Positions 24,724-36,617 of a stretch of 64,000 nt of DNA are shown in pieces. A model generated the notes under the pieces. The model worked only from the letters and a program-made list of their open reading frames with translations, was not told where the DNA came from and did no database searches. The stretch comes from Torymus aiolomorphi (Eukaryota > Arthropoda > Insecta > Hymenoptera > Torymidae), in NCBI GenBank assembly GCA_036365515.1, contig CM070873.1:263328075-263392074 (forward strand), read 5' to 3'. Within the stretch, counting starts at the first letter, position 1; the number at the start of each line of letters is the position of its first letter. Made by a program: the position numbers and the translations under genes.

Positions 24724-25739
24724 TGTTAGAAAAGCGAACCTCCTGACTTGAAATAAAGTTCCTCCCCAGAAAATCTTCGTGCAACAAAAAAGGATTCCTC
24801 CTGCGCGAAAAATCATCATCCTGCTACAGGAAGCTTGACTTTCTGTTGTAAGATAATTCCTCCTTCCATCCCGCGAAAAAAAAATTTGTGGGCCATATAT
24901 TGCCCGCAGTGTTAGACAAGTATAGGCAATATATGGGCCATTGCAGGTCACATTAGAGCAATATATAGGAGATACTCGGCTCCAGCGCCTGAACCGAACT
25001 CGGGCTGGAATCGGGCCATAGTATCCCCACCAGTATGCCATATAGTTCCCATACAGTTGCCATATTAGTCCCATATTTATTTTTATGAGAACCATTAACA
25101 AAAAAAAACAAAAAATAAATAAATAAATAAGCGTAAAAAACAATCCTATTGTGCATGTAGTGAGACTGTAATTCTTTAAGTGGATTCGAACCTCGAACCT
25201 TTGAATTACTAGACTTGCTCGCTACCGACTGAGCTATTTAGTTATGTTTATATCAAAGGATCAAATGGAGATTATCTAGGCTGTAATCTGAAACGAATGA
25301 TGATGTCGTTCAAGTATTAACCTACATTTGATCTTTTGATATAAACATAATTAAATAGCTCAGTCGATAGCGAGCAAGTCTAGTAAAAGATTTTTTTTTT
25401 CTTTTACAGTCACAGTACATGCACAATAGGATTGTTTTTTACGCTTACTAATTTATTTACTTTTTGTTTTTTTTTGTTAATGGTTCTCATAAAAATAAAT
25501 ATGGGACTAATATGGGAGCTATATGGGATACTGGTGGGAATACTATGGCTTGATTCCAGTCCGAATTCGGCTCAGGCGCCGGAGCCGAGTATCTCCCATA
25601 TATTGCTCTAATGCGGCTTGCAATGACCCATATATTGCCCATACTTGTCCAGCACTGTGGGCAATATATGGCCCAGAAATTTTTTTTGCGCAGGATAGGA
25701 GCAGATTCTCGTTGATACAGGAAGATCGTTTTCTGAGTG
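24724..25739. mobile_element. Large palindromic CACTA-like element with ATATGGG repeats
   Basis: The right end, GATCGTTTTCTGAGTG at 25724-25739, matches the ends at 14164 and 60188 and is followed by TA. The left end at about 24724-24742 is degenerate but aligns with CACTCAGAAAACGATCCTCC. Immediately inside, CTCCCCAGAAAATCTTCGTG is shared with 59970-59990. Arms 24890-25240 and 25330-25690 are inverted copies rich in CCATATATTGCCC motifs. The centre holds inverted tRNA-like sequence. No transposase. Its left end abuts the inverted repeat of the 20207-24725 composite. Confidence 0.65.
25178..25250 (-). repeat. tRNA-like module (A and B boxes) inside CACTA-like element
   Basis: On the minus strand it contains AATAGCTCAGTCGGTAGCGA, a strong A box and D-arm with a GCTC/GAGC stem, then GGTTCGAATCC as a B box at 25182-25193. 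The usual acceptor stem does not pair, so it is not a working tRNA gene. The opposite arm of the palindrome repeats only the A-box part (plus strand, 25352-25370). It resembles the head of a tRNA-derived SINE, or a captured tRNA. Confidence 0.65.
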
Positions 25740-26195
25740 TAGAAACTCGAAAAACCCGTGACTGGCAATCGAACCGAGAACCTCTAGATTGGGAAGACAA
25801 GCTCTTAGTTAGCCACTCGATCACGGAAGCCTTTGACTAGCGATGCCAAAAAAAGGAATATATTTAACGAAGAATCCTCCGTTATCAAGGCATATAATCC
25901 TCCTGCATCAAAACATATAATCCTCCCACTTATCTGATCATCTTATATACTTATCTTTTTATCTTCATGTCGATTTTGTATCTTTTCCGTTATCTTTTTA
26001 TCTTAATTTTATCTTATTATCTGAAAATTATCTATAAATCCTCCACCCAGGGAAGGAAAACCCTCCTGTGGCAGGAGATAACGGTTCCTGCAACAAGATA
26101 ACAGTTCCTCCATGTAAGGAGAATTCCTTTTGACTGTAGGAAGACGTTTTCAGGAGGAATATTATCTTGATACAGGGGGATCATTTTTCTGAGTG
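25740..26195. mobile_element. Right end of a second CACTA-like element
   Basis: It ends GATCATTTTTCTGAGTG at 26195, matching the right end of 13369-14164. The 110 bp before it follows the same order as 14050-14164 (CACGGTTCCTG-like and GGAGGAAT segments). Many CCTCC and TTATCTT motifs recur. The left end was not found. It may be an outer element into which 24724-25739 inserted. Confidence 0.6.
25755..25830 (-). repeat. tRNA-like module of a second type
   Basis: On the minus strand, GATCGAGTGGCTAACTAAGA followed by GC resembles the D-arm of a long-variable-arm (Ser/Leu-like) tRNA. GGTTCGATTGCC (25764-25775 reversed) is a good B box. Spacing is about 40 bases. It has no paired acceptor stem. 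Its sequence differs from the module at 25178-25250, so the two are not simple copies. Confidence 0.5.
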
Positions 26196-26350
26196 TGGCG
26201 CGTACGTTTCAGTGCTTCTTCTTCTTTTTGCCGGGGCAATATCGAAGCAATCGACAACGGCGCAGCGTTAATAGTTGATAGGCTCGCTGCTAGTCTCTCC
26301 TGTCGCTTGGCAAATATTTGAGAAAATAGAAGGTAAAAAAACGAGCGAGC

Positions 26351-26388
<38 letters not shown>

Positions 26389-26575
26389 GGGGGGAGAGAG
26401 AGAGGACGAGAGAGAACGAACACGTGAAGTAGCAACGTACGTGTGCGACCCGCCGTGTCGTATACACGCGACATGCTCTAATTTCTTCGTTTGCATTCTC
26501 TAAAAAAAGAAACTTGTCCTTTTATCTTTGGAGTGCTCCAACTATCTTTTCCGAGCCGTAGTAGTAGTAGTCATA

Positions 26576-26592
26576 GCAGCAGCGGCGGCGGC

Positions 26593-26632
<40 letters not shown>
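26576..26632. repeat. Interrupted (CAG)n/(CGG)n trinucleotide tract
   Basis: About 57 bp of CAG and CGG triplets. Plus-strand frames read poly-Ser or poly-Ala and the minus strand poly-Ala. None extends into recognisable protein. Confidence 0.95.
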
Positions 26633-27450
26633 CGGCACACACTCGACTCGCTATACACAGCAGCAACGGCCCGCTCCAGAATTCTAGATACTAGAAGATT
26701 CTTCTCGTCTTCGTTTTCCCTCCCTCGCCGCCTCCTCACTCCTCCCTCACCTGGTAGGCTTGTTTGCTGCGCGAAAGTCCCATCTTCCGGGGAACCAATT
26801 AGTTGCTTTTTCCTTCGAGAAAAGCTACCGACTTTACTTGTCTCCAAACTTACCTTTCTCGAGCGCGCTCGCTCTTGCTCTCGAGTATCTTTAGAAAAAA
26901 TTCCTCGATAATAAGGTCTAGAGTCGAGAGAGGGAGAGGGAGTTTTTTGTTTTAAAAAATGTATCGCTTTGTATTGTTCAATTTGACGGTAACTATGTTC
27001 TTCCGTGTTTTTCATGAAAACTATTTTTATTAAAACGTCAATTTCCATTACTTTTTGTCAAAGTAATACAGGAGCTTATTTTAAGAGAAAATTAGGTACC
27101 ATCGTTATTTCAAACGTAGGTATTATAATACTACTGTTCAATAACAAAATTTATAAACGTTATTTCATGCACTTGATATAAATATGTTGATGTGTTTTAC
27201 AAATTTCTCATTAATACTAACGCATCATTTCAACACCATTGACTGTGTACCGAGAACCAGGAAACTCAAATATTCAGTAATTCCAAAAATACTTCCCACA
27301 CGGATACACCTCACACGCGACTGAAATTTTTTTTGAGCACGCACTCGTACCTCGCGTATTGAAGAGTCTCATTAGTGCTGTTTGTTATTGTTTGCGCGAC
27401 ACTCGGGCCTCGGTAAGAAAAAAAAAGTAAAAAAAACCTGCGCGTGATAC

Positions 27451-27553
<103 letters not shown>

Positions 27554-28507
27554 GCCCGGAGGTGTCACGCTGATCCCGCTGATTCTCACACCTCGCGTGG
27601 CCGCCAGTGAGCGAGCGCCTTGTCATCCGGCCCCCTTCTTGAAGCGTCGTTCAGAGACGACTCCGCGACTACTTCCCCCGGCTACTTGTCCCCATTTTTG
27701 GTTTCCTTTTAAGCAGCCTCCCTCACAATACGCAAAAGCTTGTTAAGTAGAAGCACACTTGCGCTGATATAGACCGACTGCTTCCTGCATTTGTATTCTC
27801 TGAAGCTCTTGGTATGCGCTCGCGTGTTCGTGTCTTCGAGGTTTCTACATACGTCGGGAATACGAATCTTTACCAGTACCAATAATAGGTGTAGTTTATT
27901 TTGCGATAGGCTAATTCTGTATTAAAACCGGACCATTTCTAGAAAAAATACGAGTTCTAACAAAAGTTAGACATGTGACACTCCTTGAGGCGCACTTATA
28001 CCTTTGCCGGTTGTTTAGACACATGCATCTGGAGTTTAATTAAAAGTTTTTTTCAGGCTTCATTTTCTTCCGCGAATCCAAATTCATATTTCTAAAAATA
28101 CTTTCTCAAAAAGCAAGAACGTCACGTCTCGCGCTACTTTGACGACGGGAAAAATAATCTCGCGCGCTCTCCTTCGCTTGCGGTGTCGACGAGTTCGCAA
28201 GCGCGCGAAAGGCAGCGGTGGGTTGGAAAGAAAAAAAGCAGAAGAAAAGAGGAGAAATCCAAAGAGAACAAATGTGAATAAAGAAGAAAATAAGAAAGGA
28301 AAAACCGACAGGAAAGAGTGTATAACGTGAAGGTCGCCCGAGGTAATACACACCGCACACGGTCGAGGGCACTTGGCGACTTCAGACTTTAGTAATTGTA
28401 AAGCGCGAGCACATTGTACGCGCACAAGCCGAGTGATGACGGGAGTTTGTACGGAGATTCCTATACGCGAAAAGTGTGCGACGCTGGTGTTGCAGCGCGA
28501 GCCGTGA

Positions 28508-28541
<34 letters not shown>

Positions 28542-30237
28542 CATCAGCCAAGTGGAAAATAGACTACCCGGATAATTGAAGTTCGTAATCGGACTTGTGC
28601 GCCGCCGCTGCGCGACAAGTTCGCTCCCGCGAATCGCCGGGGAAACGGAATGCGTCCTGGCATCAGGGAGTTTTTTTGCTCTCTTAGCCCTTTCGCACAC
28701 GGTTGTTCGAGGATTTTCTCTTTGATTCGCTTTTCTCGCGACTGGCTTAAACTTTTTTACTCGTTATCGCGTGCAAAAGTAAAATTACTTAACATCGATA
28801 AAACGAGTTTCCTTCGTTAAAGAAAGCTTTCACATTTTTCATATATTACCCCCACTTAAGCATACCATTAGAGTTTCAGAAAAATTCTTCTTAATCACTT
28901 AATACGGTTCGAAACTCTTTCCAGCGCACATTTAAAAATTCAAGCAGAGATGAATTAGCATCGAACATAATATGCGCCAGAGCTCATCTCCTTCGGAAGC
29001 GATGTTTGCGCGGTTCTTATACTCGCCCCCGTTCCTCGTAAACAGACGTTCCCATGCACTTTTTCCAGCCGGCGGCCTTCCTCATCGCGCTCGGGCGCGC
29101 GTGCCCTCGCAGTTATCTCGAGATTTGCTCCTCATTAGTCCGGGGCGGGGGGAGTTGATAGCAAATGCGCGCGCTTGTGGGAGCTAGGGATGGAAAACAA
29201 AAATTCTTCTCTCCGACTCTCTGCGAAAACAATCGCAAAACGGCGACGGCTTCGTCGTTTTTTCAGCCTTTTTTTTGGTGGCTCGCCACGCATACATTGC
29301 CGCCCGGCGAAGATGATGATGGGATGATGAACCTCGCCGACCCGAGAGAGGCGGAGGAGGAGGAGGAGAAAAAGCAAAGCGCCGCGGAAGAAGAGAAAGA
29401 GACGGCGAACGCACGCTCTTCCTTTCGTCCCCCTACTACTACTTCATTTGCCGGAGCTAATGGTTTGGAGCCGGGCAAGGAGGTTATTATGCGGAAGTAC
29501 AAAAGCGATACCTTTGCAATTAAGAAATACGGCTGCATTCTAAACTGTCCCACGGCTCTCGCTTTGTTTCGCCGAAGTCCTGCCGAGCGAGCTTTCTTCT
29601 AGGTTCTTGTGCTTTTTTCGTCTTGGTCGGTCGTTTTTTGTGCATATTTTGTAGTTTCTCTTTTTTTTTCTACCTTTCTGCGGGGGGAAATTTTTCATAC
29701 GTCTTGACCTCTGAACCGTTGTTTATTCGGGCTAGCCCTGGGCGCCGATTTACTTTCAAATGGTTCGTTTGACTAAACGAAAAGTGGCCGTAATTGAAAT
29801 GGAAGAATTTCGTCGGAGTTCAACTTATTCAAAGTTTTAGAAACTTCAATTACAGGGGAAAAAATTTTTTTTTTCGGCATATACTGTGATTTTGACAAAC
29901 TTTTCGAAGCCACGGAACTTTTTCCGAGTAGAAAAAAGGAAAGTTCCCCTGCTATCGATACATAAATAATTCAAAGTAGCGTTTTTGTCGTTATTATTCT
30001 TGGGAATCTTAATGTACCGTAGTCGCGTTATTATCGAGTAAATAGTATAGATAGGAACCAAAGGATCCGCGGAGGGCGAAGGAAGAGGAGAAAAGTGCGA
30101 GACGTGGCAAAGAAGAAACGCATCTCCTGTATATACGCTTGCGCTCGTAGAAAAGGTAGTGAAGGTTGCGGGGGGTGGAGAAACTCCGATAGTATAAGGG
30201 AAGGTAGGCTGCGTGCTGAGTAAAAGAGAGCGAGAAG

Positions 30238-30239
<2 letters not shown>

Positions 30240-30326
<87 letters not shown>
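30240..30326. repeat. (GA)n microsatellite, ~87 bp
   Basis: A near-pure GA tract with one GGG interruption. It explains the Ser-Leu-rich minus-strand frames. Confidence 0.98.
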
Positions 30327-30330
<4 letters not shown>

Positions 30331-31304
30331 GAGAGAGAGGAGGCTGGGTACACGAAGTTGGGACGAAGCGAGGAATATGAAACAATCGCTTCATTGGAAA
30401 GTCAAGAATCTCTCGAGCCCGTCGGCGTTTGACTTGCCATTAGGAGCGTCAGTTTTAATTGTGCCTTCTCTCTCTCGCTCACTCTCTTGGTCGTCGTCGT
30501 CGTCGTAGGTGCCATCGCGGCCGTATCCCTCTCGGCGGCGTCGACGTCGTCGTAGACTCGCTGCACACACGCACGCGAGTCTGCCGCGCGTCTCGGGCCT
30601 CGAGTATGTGTGTACGTGCGTGTGTGTACGTATAGGCATATATAGAGCGTTGTAGCCCGCGAGCGCGCCCCGTGCCCTTTAGCGATGTCTCATTAGTTGC
30701 AGCACACTGCAGCAGATGAGTACTTCCCTCTCTTCTTCTGCTCGCTCTCGCTCGCCCTAGCTGCTGCTGCTGCTGCGGCGGGGATACGAATAGGAAACTC
30801 GACTCTCTGTCACTCGACAGCCGCCTTCTTATTCGCGCTCGCGCTGGGCCACTTGCACACAGCACCCCACGAGCGCGCGCCTAAAGAGACCGGCAACGCG
30901 CGTGCGTGAAGCCGCAGGGCTTTTTTTCTATCCTCGCGCACGCCCACCCCGTGTGCACTTGATGAGCTGTGTGTATACCGCGCGGATAACGATTGACGCG
31001 AGCGCGCGTGCTTTTACCAAAGCCGTGCTTAATTTGCGTTCAAGTGATTGTCAATATTAGTAAATATTTTTTATCAATTTGGGAGCAAGTGAGAATGTTT
31101 ACTAAATTTCATCTATTTCAGCAAGTTGAGCATTCAAAAGCTCTCGCTGAACATTGACGTCAAGTGACGTTTGATTGGATCGTTTATTACTACATATTTA
31201 CTATGTTAATTGGATTTTGCTTGTTACGTCGGACTGTACTTAATTAAGTACGAGAAATGTCTATTAACATTACTATTACATTATTCATAGTACTATTACA
31301 TTAT

Positions 31305-31986
31305 TCAGGCTGGAATCACTCCCACTTTTTTCAGGTTGGTAGTGTTGGTTCTCAGGATTTGTTTCGCCTTTCGGCGGCATTTGCTCGATGTTTTATTCTC
31401 CAGCTTAAAACCACGACCTAATACTTGACACTTAACGTTATTTTTCCTGCCTTTGGCAGATTTCACTAAATATTCTTCGTTGGATCTGTTTATTTCAACA
31501 ACCAGCAGTTCCACCTCCTCTTCAGTCCAATTGGCAGAGTCGTGTTCGGGCCTCTCATTTTCGACTGGAAGTCTTTCCAGCGCCACGTATAACTCTTTGG
31601 ATGGTTGTCACTCTCGGAGTGAATTAACAAATTCTAATGGAGCCAACTCTTCCTCGTGGCTTAGGGCTGGCACTTTCACTTCCTCTTCACTTTGCAAATG
31701 ATACTGAACAGGTTCTTCTTCAAGCAGCATGTCGTCGACAATTTACAATTTACAATTGGACCTATATCATTGAAGGTTCAATTGGTACCTCTCCTTCCCT
31801 AATTCGCAGAAAATCTCTTCCAAATTGACGTCATATTCGGCGACAGCTACTCCTACTGCTGGCTGGTGATCCTCTTCTAAATATTGAAGTTCTTGCTCCA
31901 TCGAGCCTAGCCACTCCTCAAAATTCATCGGATTTTCCATCTCGTATGCTGCTTCGCTGGTGATGCTGTGTGCAGTGAGGTTTCCT
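31305..31986 (-). pseudogene. Broken Myb/SANT-like protein gene
   Basis: One continuous minus-strand frame runs from ATG at 31940 to a stop at 31305. It covers about 211 codons with three internal stops (TGA, TAA, TGA) and no frame change. It opens MENPMNFEEWLGSMEQEL, is strongly acidic to the middle, then has NWTEEEVELLVVEI (first helix of a Myb/SANT-like fold). It ends with a basic helix around SKCRRKAKQILRTNT, as in Myb/SANT-like DNA-binding domains that partner transposases. Upstream at 31986 a pyrimidine-rich ATTTTACAG before the 5' leader looks like a splice acceptor. It sits next to a palindromic repeat array. Family assignment is by pattern only. Confidence 0.5.
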
Positions 31987-32094
31987 GTAAAATATAAAAA
32001 AAAAAAAAGATAATTAACGATCCTGCGAGCCTGAACACGACGAATCCCTCGGGGGACTCAAGCCATATCAGTTCGCACGATCGCTTTGGAATCA

Positions 32095-33300
32095 GAACGA
32101 CTTTGTGCGATATCGCAAGTCGAAACTTGCGATATACTACAAAGTCTTTCCGATTCCTCCCAAATCCAAATATCCGCGAGACTTTGTGCAATACCGCAAG
32201 TAATACTTACGGTATTCTACAAAGTCCCCTATCCCTCCCACTTACCCACCCTGGAGACTTTGTGCAATACTGCAAGTAGTACTTGCGATATTCTACAAAA
32301 TCCATCCGATCCACCCCTGCCATCACTAGTGAGACTTGTAAAAATTTTTATAAGTTTTTACAATCTACCCTATCGGAGCAAATAAATGCCATGATTGCGC
32401 ATCTACCCACATGCACCATATAAACTTGTAAAAATACAATAATAAGAAGTTTTTTCTACCTACTCTGTGGGAGCGAATAAATGTAATGAATGCAAACCTA
32501 TCCACATGCAATATGTAAACTTGTGAAAGATTGTAGCATTTTTTTCTACCTACTCTCTCGGAGCGAATAAAGGTAATGCATGCGCACCTACCCCCATAAA
32601 ATACGTCAACTTTTAAATATGTTTTCTGCCCTCCGGCCGGAAAGCGCCAACTTCCCGGCCGCTGCGCGAAACGAAGTTGCCGATTTCCGGCGCCGTCGAG
32701 CAGAAAAATAGTATACACACCTTGGCTAATAAAAAAGAAAGCCTCAGATCACATGTTTGTCAACCTCGGCTTCGTCTCGGCCGACAATTACATGTGATCT
32801 GAGACATTTCTTATTTTACTGGCCTAGGTATGTAATATACTATTACAAGTTTTTTCTACATACCCTCTCGAAGCGTACAAATATAGGGAATTCTCACATA
32901 TCCACATGCAATCTGTAAACTTGTAAAAATTTTTACAAGTTTTGACTACCTTCCCTCTCGGAGCATATAAATATAGCGAATTCTTACTTAGCCACTTTCA
33001 ATCTGTAAACTTAAAAAATTTTTACAAGTTTTGACTACTAACCCTCTCGAAGCCTATAAATATAATGAATTCGCACCTACCCACATGCAATTTGTGAACT
33101 TGTACAAATTTTACAATTTTTGACTACCTACCCTCTCCAATTCTATAAATACAATGAATTCGCACCTACGCACGTGCAATGTGTAAACTTGTAAAAATTT
33201 TTACATGTTTTGACTAGCTACCCTCTCGGAGCCTATAAATATAGCGAATTCTCTCCTAGCCATATGCAATCTGTAAACTTAAAAAATTTTTATAAGTTCG
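32095..33300. repeat. Array of palindromic tandem repeats (~76-91-bp period)
   Basis: Two related unit types form the array. Three units (starts near 32100, 32181, 32257) carry ACTTTGTGC, an inverted pair around GCAAGTA/TACTTGC, and ACAAAGTC. From 32331 about nine units of about 90 bp carry the palindrome AACTTGTAAAAA plus its reverse complement, perfect at 32918-32941. Each then has CTACC, CTCTCGGAGC, TATAAATATA-like and CACATGCAAT segments. A separate hairpin at 32707-32844 and a GC-rich fragment at 32620-32706 interrupt it. No coding. It lies directly upstream of the BEL element. Confidence 0.8.
32707..32844. mobile_element. 138-bp hairpin MITE inside the palindromic array
   Basis: Ends AATAGTATACACACC and GGTATGTAATATACTATT are imperfect inverted copies. 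The inner arms CTCAGATCACATGT and ACATGTGATCTGAG are exact. The loop is GC-rich (CTCGGCTTCGTCTCGGCC). It interrupts the spacing of the 90-bp units. The adjoining block 32620-32706 also begins TTTTCTGC and ends GCAGAAAA. No target duplication was defined. Confidence 0.65.
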
Positions 33301-34076
33301 TCTTTCTCATCCATTTTCACATACAGGGACATGGAGTATTCATCATCCATATTATTATAGATGGTCATTTCATACTTTTTTGAGAAAACTCAAAGAGACA
33401 ATTCTCTACATCTCACTTTATGCTCACCTAGCTCACACCCTACACCGGCTGAGGCTCTGGCAGAAATGGTGCACCGATTCTCGGCGCGCTCTCTTATATA
33501 GGTGGCATTGTGAATGGAGGGTCCCTTCATAATCACAAAAGAAGCTAACTGAAGTGAATGCGAAATATCCGATAGCCTGAAGCTGATCTCAGCAAAGTGA
33601 ATGTGAAATAGCAAAATCATATTGGAATGCAGAACTATTTAAGGAAAGCCAAACCAACCAATTTCAGCAAGTCTATGTGCTGCAGTGTTAGTGCGTGTGT
33701 GTAGGTCGCGTCGAACGTGCTTTGTTTATACCTTATACATCCGATCAAGTCTTTCGCACGCTTTTTATCGTGCGTTGAGTCGCGACTCGCGAGCTCGCGA
33801 CGTTACGCTTCGCCTTGTCATTACAATCGCCATCGAGTCAGTCGCCTCGTCCTCTATGCTTCGATAGTCGCTGTGCCTACCGTGCTGGCTATCGTTCTCG
33901 CGCTATAATAAGCAGTACTCGCGCGATCACTCTCTACTCCTCACCGAACGTGTAGTCTACGAACTTCGTGTTGTCTCTAGCTTCTTCTTGTCGCACAGCA
34001 TTGCGATGGGAGATGACACGAACTCTTCTTCCTGTTGTCTTCCTGTTGTACGAAGTACATCTATTTAATCTCGAAA
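33301..34076 (+). promoter_or_regulatory. Probable BEL 5' LTR and leader region
   Basis: This non-coding stretch precedes the BEL gag start. TATTTAAGG at about 33636 could act as a TATA box, with transcription starting some 30 bases later. No second LTR survives downstream, so the LTR borders and primer-binding site cannot be fixed. Small frames here have no motif. Confidence 0.35.
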
Positions 34077-36617
34077 ATGGAGGAATATATCGAAGCTCAA
34101 ATAAAGGAGGCGGATTTAATGTCTCGGGCCTATGACAATCTAAGAAAGAAAGGTCAGCAAACATCTAAGGGAGCTATCCGCTCTAGATTGGAAACTCTGG
34201 AAACGAGATGGACCACCATGCAAGAGAGGCACGCCAAAATCGTCGAACTTTCAACGGCAAAAGATGCAAAAGACAATTACTTCAAGGACAATTTCATGGA
34301 GGCAGCAGAAGAAATTTTTCTTGACCAAAAGGAAACATTCTTAGACGCCTTGGATGCATTGAATTTGCCGGCACCGGACACAAGCCCACCTGCTCGACTT
34401 CCCGAGTCGACGTCTCGCAAGCTGCCTAACATTACGGTTCCTCAATTCTCGGGCAAGTATCCTAGGTGGGCGCTTTTCAAAGATATGTTTATCGCCTTTC
34501 TTAAGCACGACTCTAAGCTCAAGGATGTTGAGCGTCTCTATTATCTGAAAAGCAGTCTTTCGGGAGAGGCTTCCGACTTAATCAAAAACATTCCCGTAAC
34601 GGAGGAGAATTATAATCGTGCTTGGACACGATTAACCACGCATTACGTCAATAAGCGAAGACTAATACATTTATGTCTGAAGTCATTGTTTCAACTTAGC
34701 CCCGCCTCTACCGAATTTGCCAGTGCCTTAAAAGCTCTTCGAAATGGAACCATGGAAGTCATAGAAACTTTGGATTCACTGAAGCGACCCGTGGATAAGA
34801 TGGATGACATCCTGGTTCATCTCACCGTTAGACGTCTCGATCCCAGGACACGAAGAGACTGGGAGCTCTCCTTGGGAGAAACCCCTACACCTACCTCATG
34901 GGCAGAGCTAAACAGCTTTCTCAAATCGCATATCGACGCGCTGAAGATGATACCCGGCCAGAAATCTGCCCTACTGACTGTTAATCAACCGTCGACAAAG
35001 AAGATGCCGTGGGCGTCGAAGAATTCTAAACCTTCTGGACTTACCGCGCACAGTACTACGACTCCACGAGTCCGTCGTTGTTCCTCTTGCGAGGGGAATC
35101 ATTACATTAATGTGTGCGATAACTTTCTTGCATGCTCTCTGGATAACCGTCATAAATTTGTTTCAAAGAAGCAGCTTTGTTTTAATTGCCTTGGAGTACA
35201 TCGCATTGCTGACTGTCGATCCCAAGTCACCTGTGCTTTGTGTCGCGGTTGTCAGCACACGCTGCTCCATCGAGATTTTCGCCGCTCCGAGGTAAACTCC
35301 CCTCAACCCCAACGGGCTCAACAAATTATTCAACAAAAAGATCTGCTGTCGAGTGAACCCCTTGCCGGTCCTACTACGACGACGCCCCCCATCGAACCAT
35401 CCGTCGGGGCCTACGTGTCTTCAATTGCAAATGCTTGTACGTCACACACAATGCGGGCTTCGCCACGACCGCGATCTATATTACTCGCCACAGCACTAGT
35501 TCTCGCGTCTTCCGAATGTGACCGCACTTCTTATGCTCGAGCGCTTGTTGATCCGTGCTCAGAAGCATCCTTCATAGCAGAATCACTCGCTCAGAGATTA
35601 AAAGCATCTCGTCAGTCAGCCTTTGTGACCGTCACCATCGTGGGCGCAATGCCCAGCTATACGGCTAAATCAAAGACTGGGGTTCTAATCTCTCCCCATT
35701 TCAAGAGTAATAATCATTGGAAATTTACGGCACTAATTTTACCTCGTCTCACGGATTATGTGCCCGCTCCTCAGTCGATGTCAAACCCTGACACCTTCAT
35801 GGACAGTGTGACTCTCGCTCCAAACATGGACTCAACTGATCCAATCGATTTGATCATCGGTGCTGACCTCTATCCGCACCTGATAGAAGAAGGCCTTCGC
35901 AAGGGTCCAGATGACGGTATCATTGCCCAGGCTACAGGACTGGGATGGATAATTACTGGCGCTGCACCCACTTCAATAAGTAATCCAAGTAGAGTGGCGA
36001 GCTTCCCGTGCCATATTGACCTCAATCTGTCGACGCTTCTGACTCGTTTTTGGCAACAGGAGGAGGTAGAGCCTGACAAGCCGGCACCGCTTTCCAAGGA
36101 CGAGCGTGAGTGCGAGGACCACTTCATAAAGACTCACAAGCGACGTGCCGATGATAGGTACGTCCTTCGTCTGCCCTTCAAGTTCAACCCGTCCGACCTC
36201 GGCCACTCTAGAGAAGCCGCACTCCACGCCTTGCTCAGAACGAAACACCGATTTGAAAAACAACCTGCATTTCACGAAAAGTACAATAAGTTTATGCAAG
36301 CTTATCTCGCTCTCGGTCATATAAAGGAGTTTTCACCACTGGATGAAGTCCCTACGGAGTCACCTTCCTTTCTGTTACCTCATCACGGTATATTTAAGGC
36401 CCATGGCGATACAAATAAGCTGCGCGTTGTATTTAATGGGTCAGTCAAATTGTCTTCCGGCCTCTCAATCAACGAGTGCCTACACGTAGGCCCAAAGTTC
36501 CAACTGGATCCATTTGATGTATTACTACGCTGGAGAACCTTCCGCAACGCGTTTTCTGCGGACATTGAGAAAATGTTTCGGCAGATAATGATTGATGAAG
36601 CGGACCAAGTTTTTTAA
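34077..36617 (+). pseudogene. BEL gag-protease-reverse transcriptase (N-terminal part)
   Basis: I chose the ATG at 34077 (context GAAAATGG) over the upstream in-frame ATG at 34035. An 846-residue frame follows. Residues ~120-270 (PQFSGKYPRWALFKDMF and following) match the DUF1759-type gag domain. Cysteine/histidine knuckles sit at ~335-348, 367-380 and 385-398. The protease-like segment at ~485-510 reads ALVDPCSEASF, with DPC where D-S/T-G is usual. The RT begins near 740, and FSADIEKMFRQI carries the first catalytic Asp (~828). The stop at 36615 falls inside RT, whose remainder continues downstream in other frames. The product would copy element RNA in cytoplasmic particles; this copy cannot. 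Confidence 0.9.

Larger units (their letters stand above)
20207..24725. mobile_element. Candidate 4.5-kb composite bounded by ~445-bp inverted repeats
   Basis: 20207-20652 and 24270-24725 are inverted copies. Both outer ends contain ACCCGAGGTGTCCGC followed by TCCGATTTTCC, and both inner ends contain GGGGTTGTTTAC in opposite orientation. The arms also share an AAAGGGGTGAAAA stretch and a CCCGGGGG-type segment. Inside lie a partial direct repeat of the arm (20725-21095), two hairpin MITEs, an AGTAGGG element, two unrecognised reading-frame pieces and a GC-rich block. The whole may be one large terminal-inverted-repeat transposon with decayed internal genes, or two inverted copies of one repeat. 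No clear target duplication was found. Confidence 0.5.

Noticed and set aside
25178..25250. Functional tRNA gene
   Set aside because: A and B boxes are good but the acceptor stem does not pair and the anticodon arm is poor; the same applies at 25755, 50550 and 60200/61004.
26528..27048. 127- and 168-codon frames with poly-Ala or poly-Ser
   Set aside because: The runs come from the CAG/CGG tract; flanking parts lack domains and frames exist on both strands at once.
29165..29602. 145-codon frame with Glu-rich centre
   Set aside because: The Glu run comes from GAGGAGG repeats; both strands are open and no domain is visible.
32095..33300. CRISPR-like array
   Set aside because: Units are contiguous tandem repeats with drifting palindromes and no unique spacers, in a eukaryotic genome.
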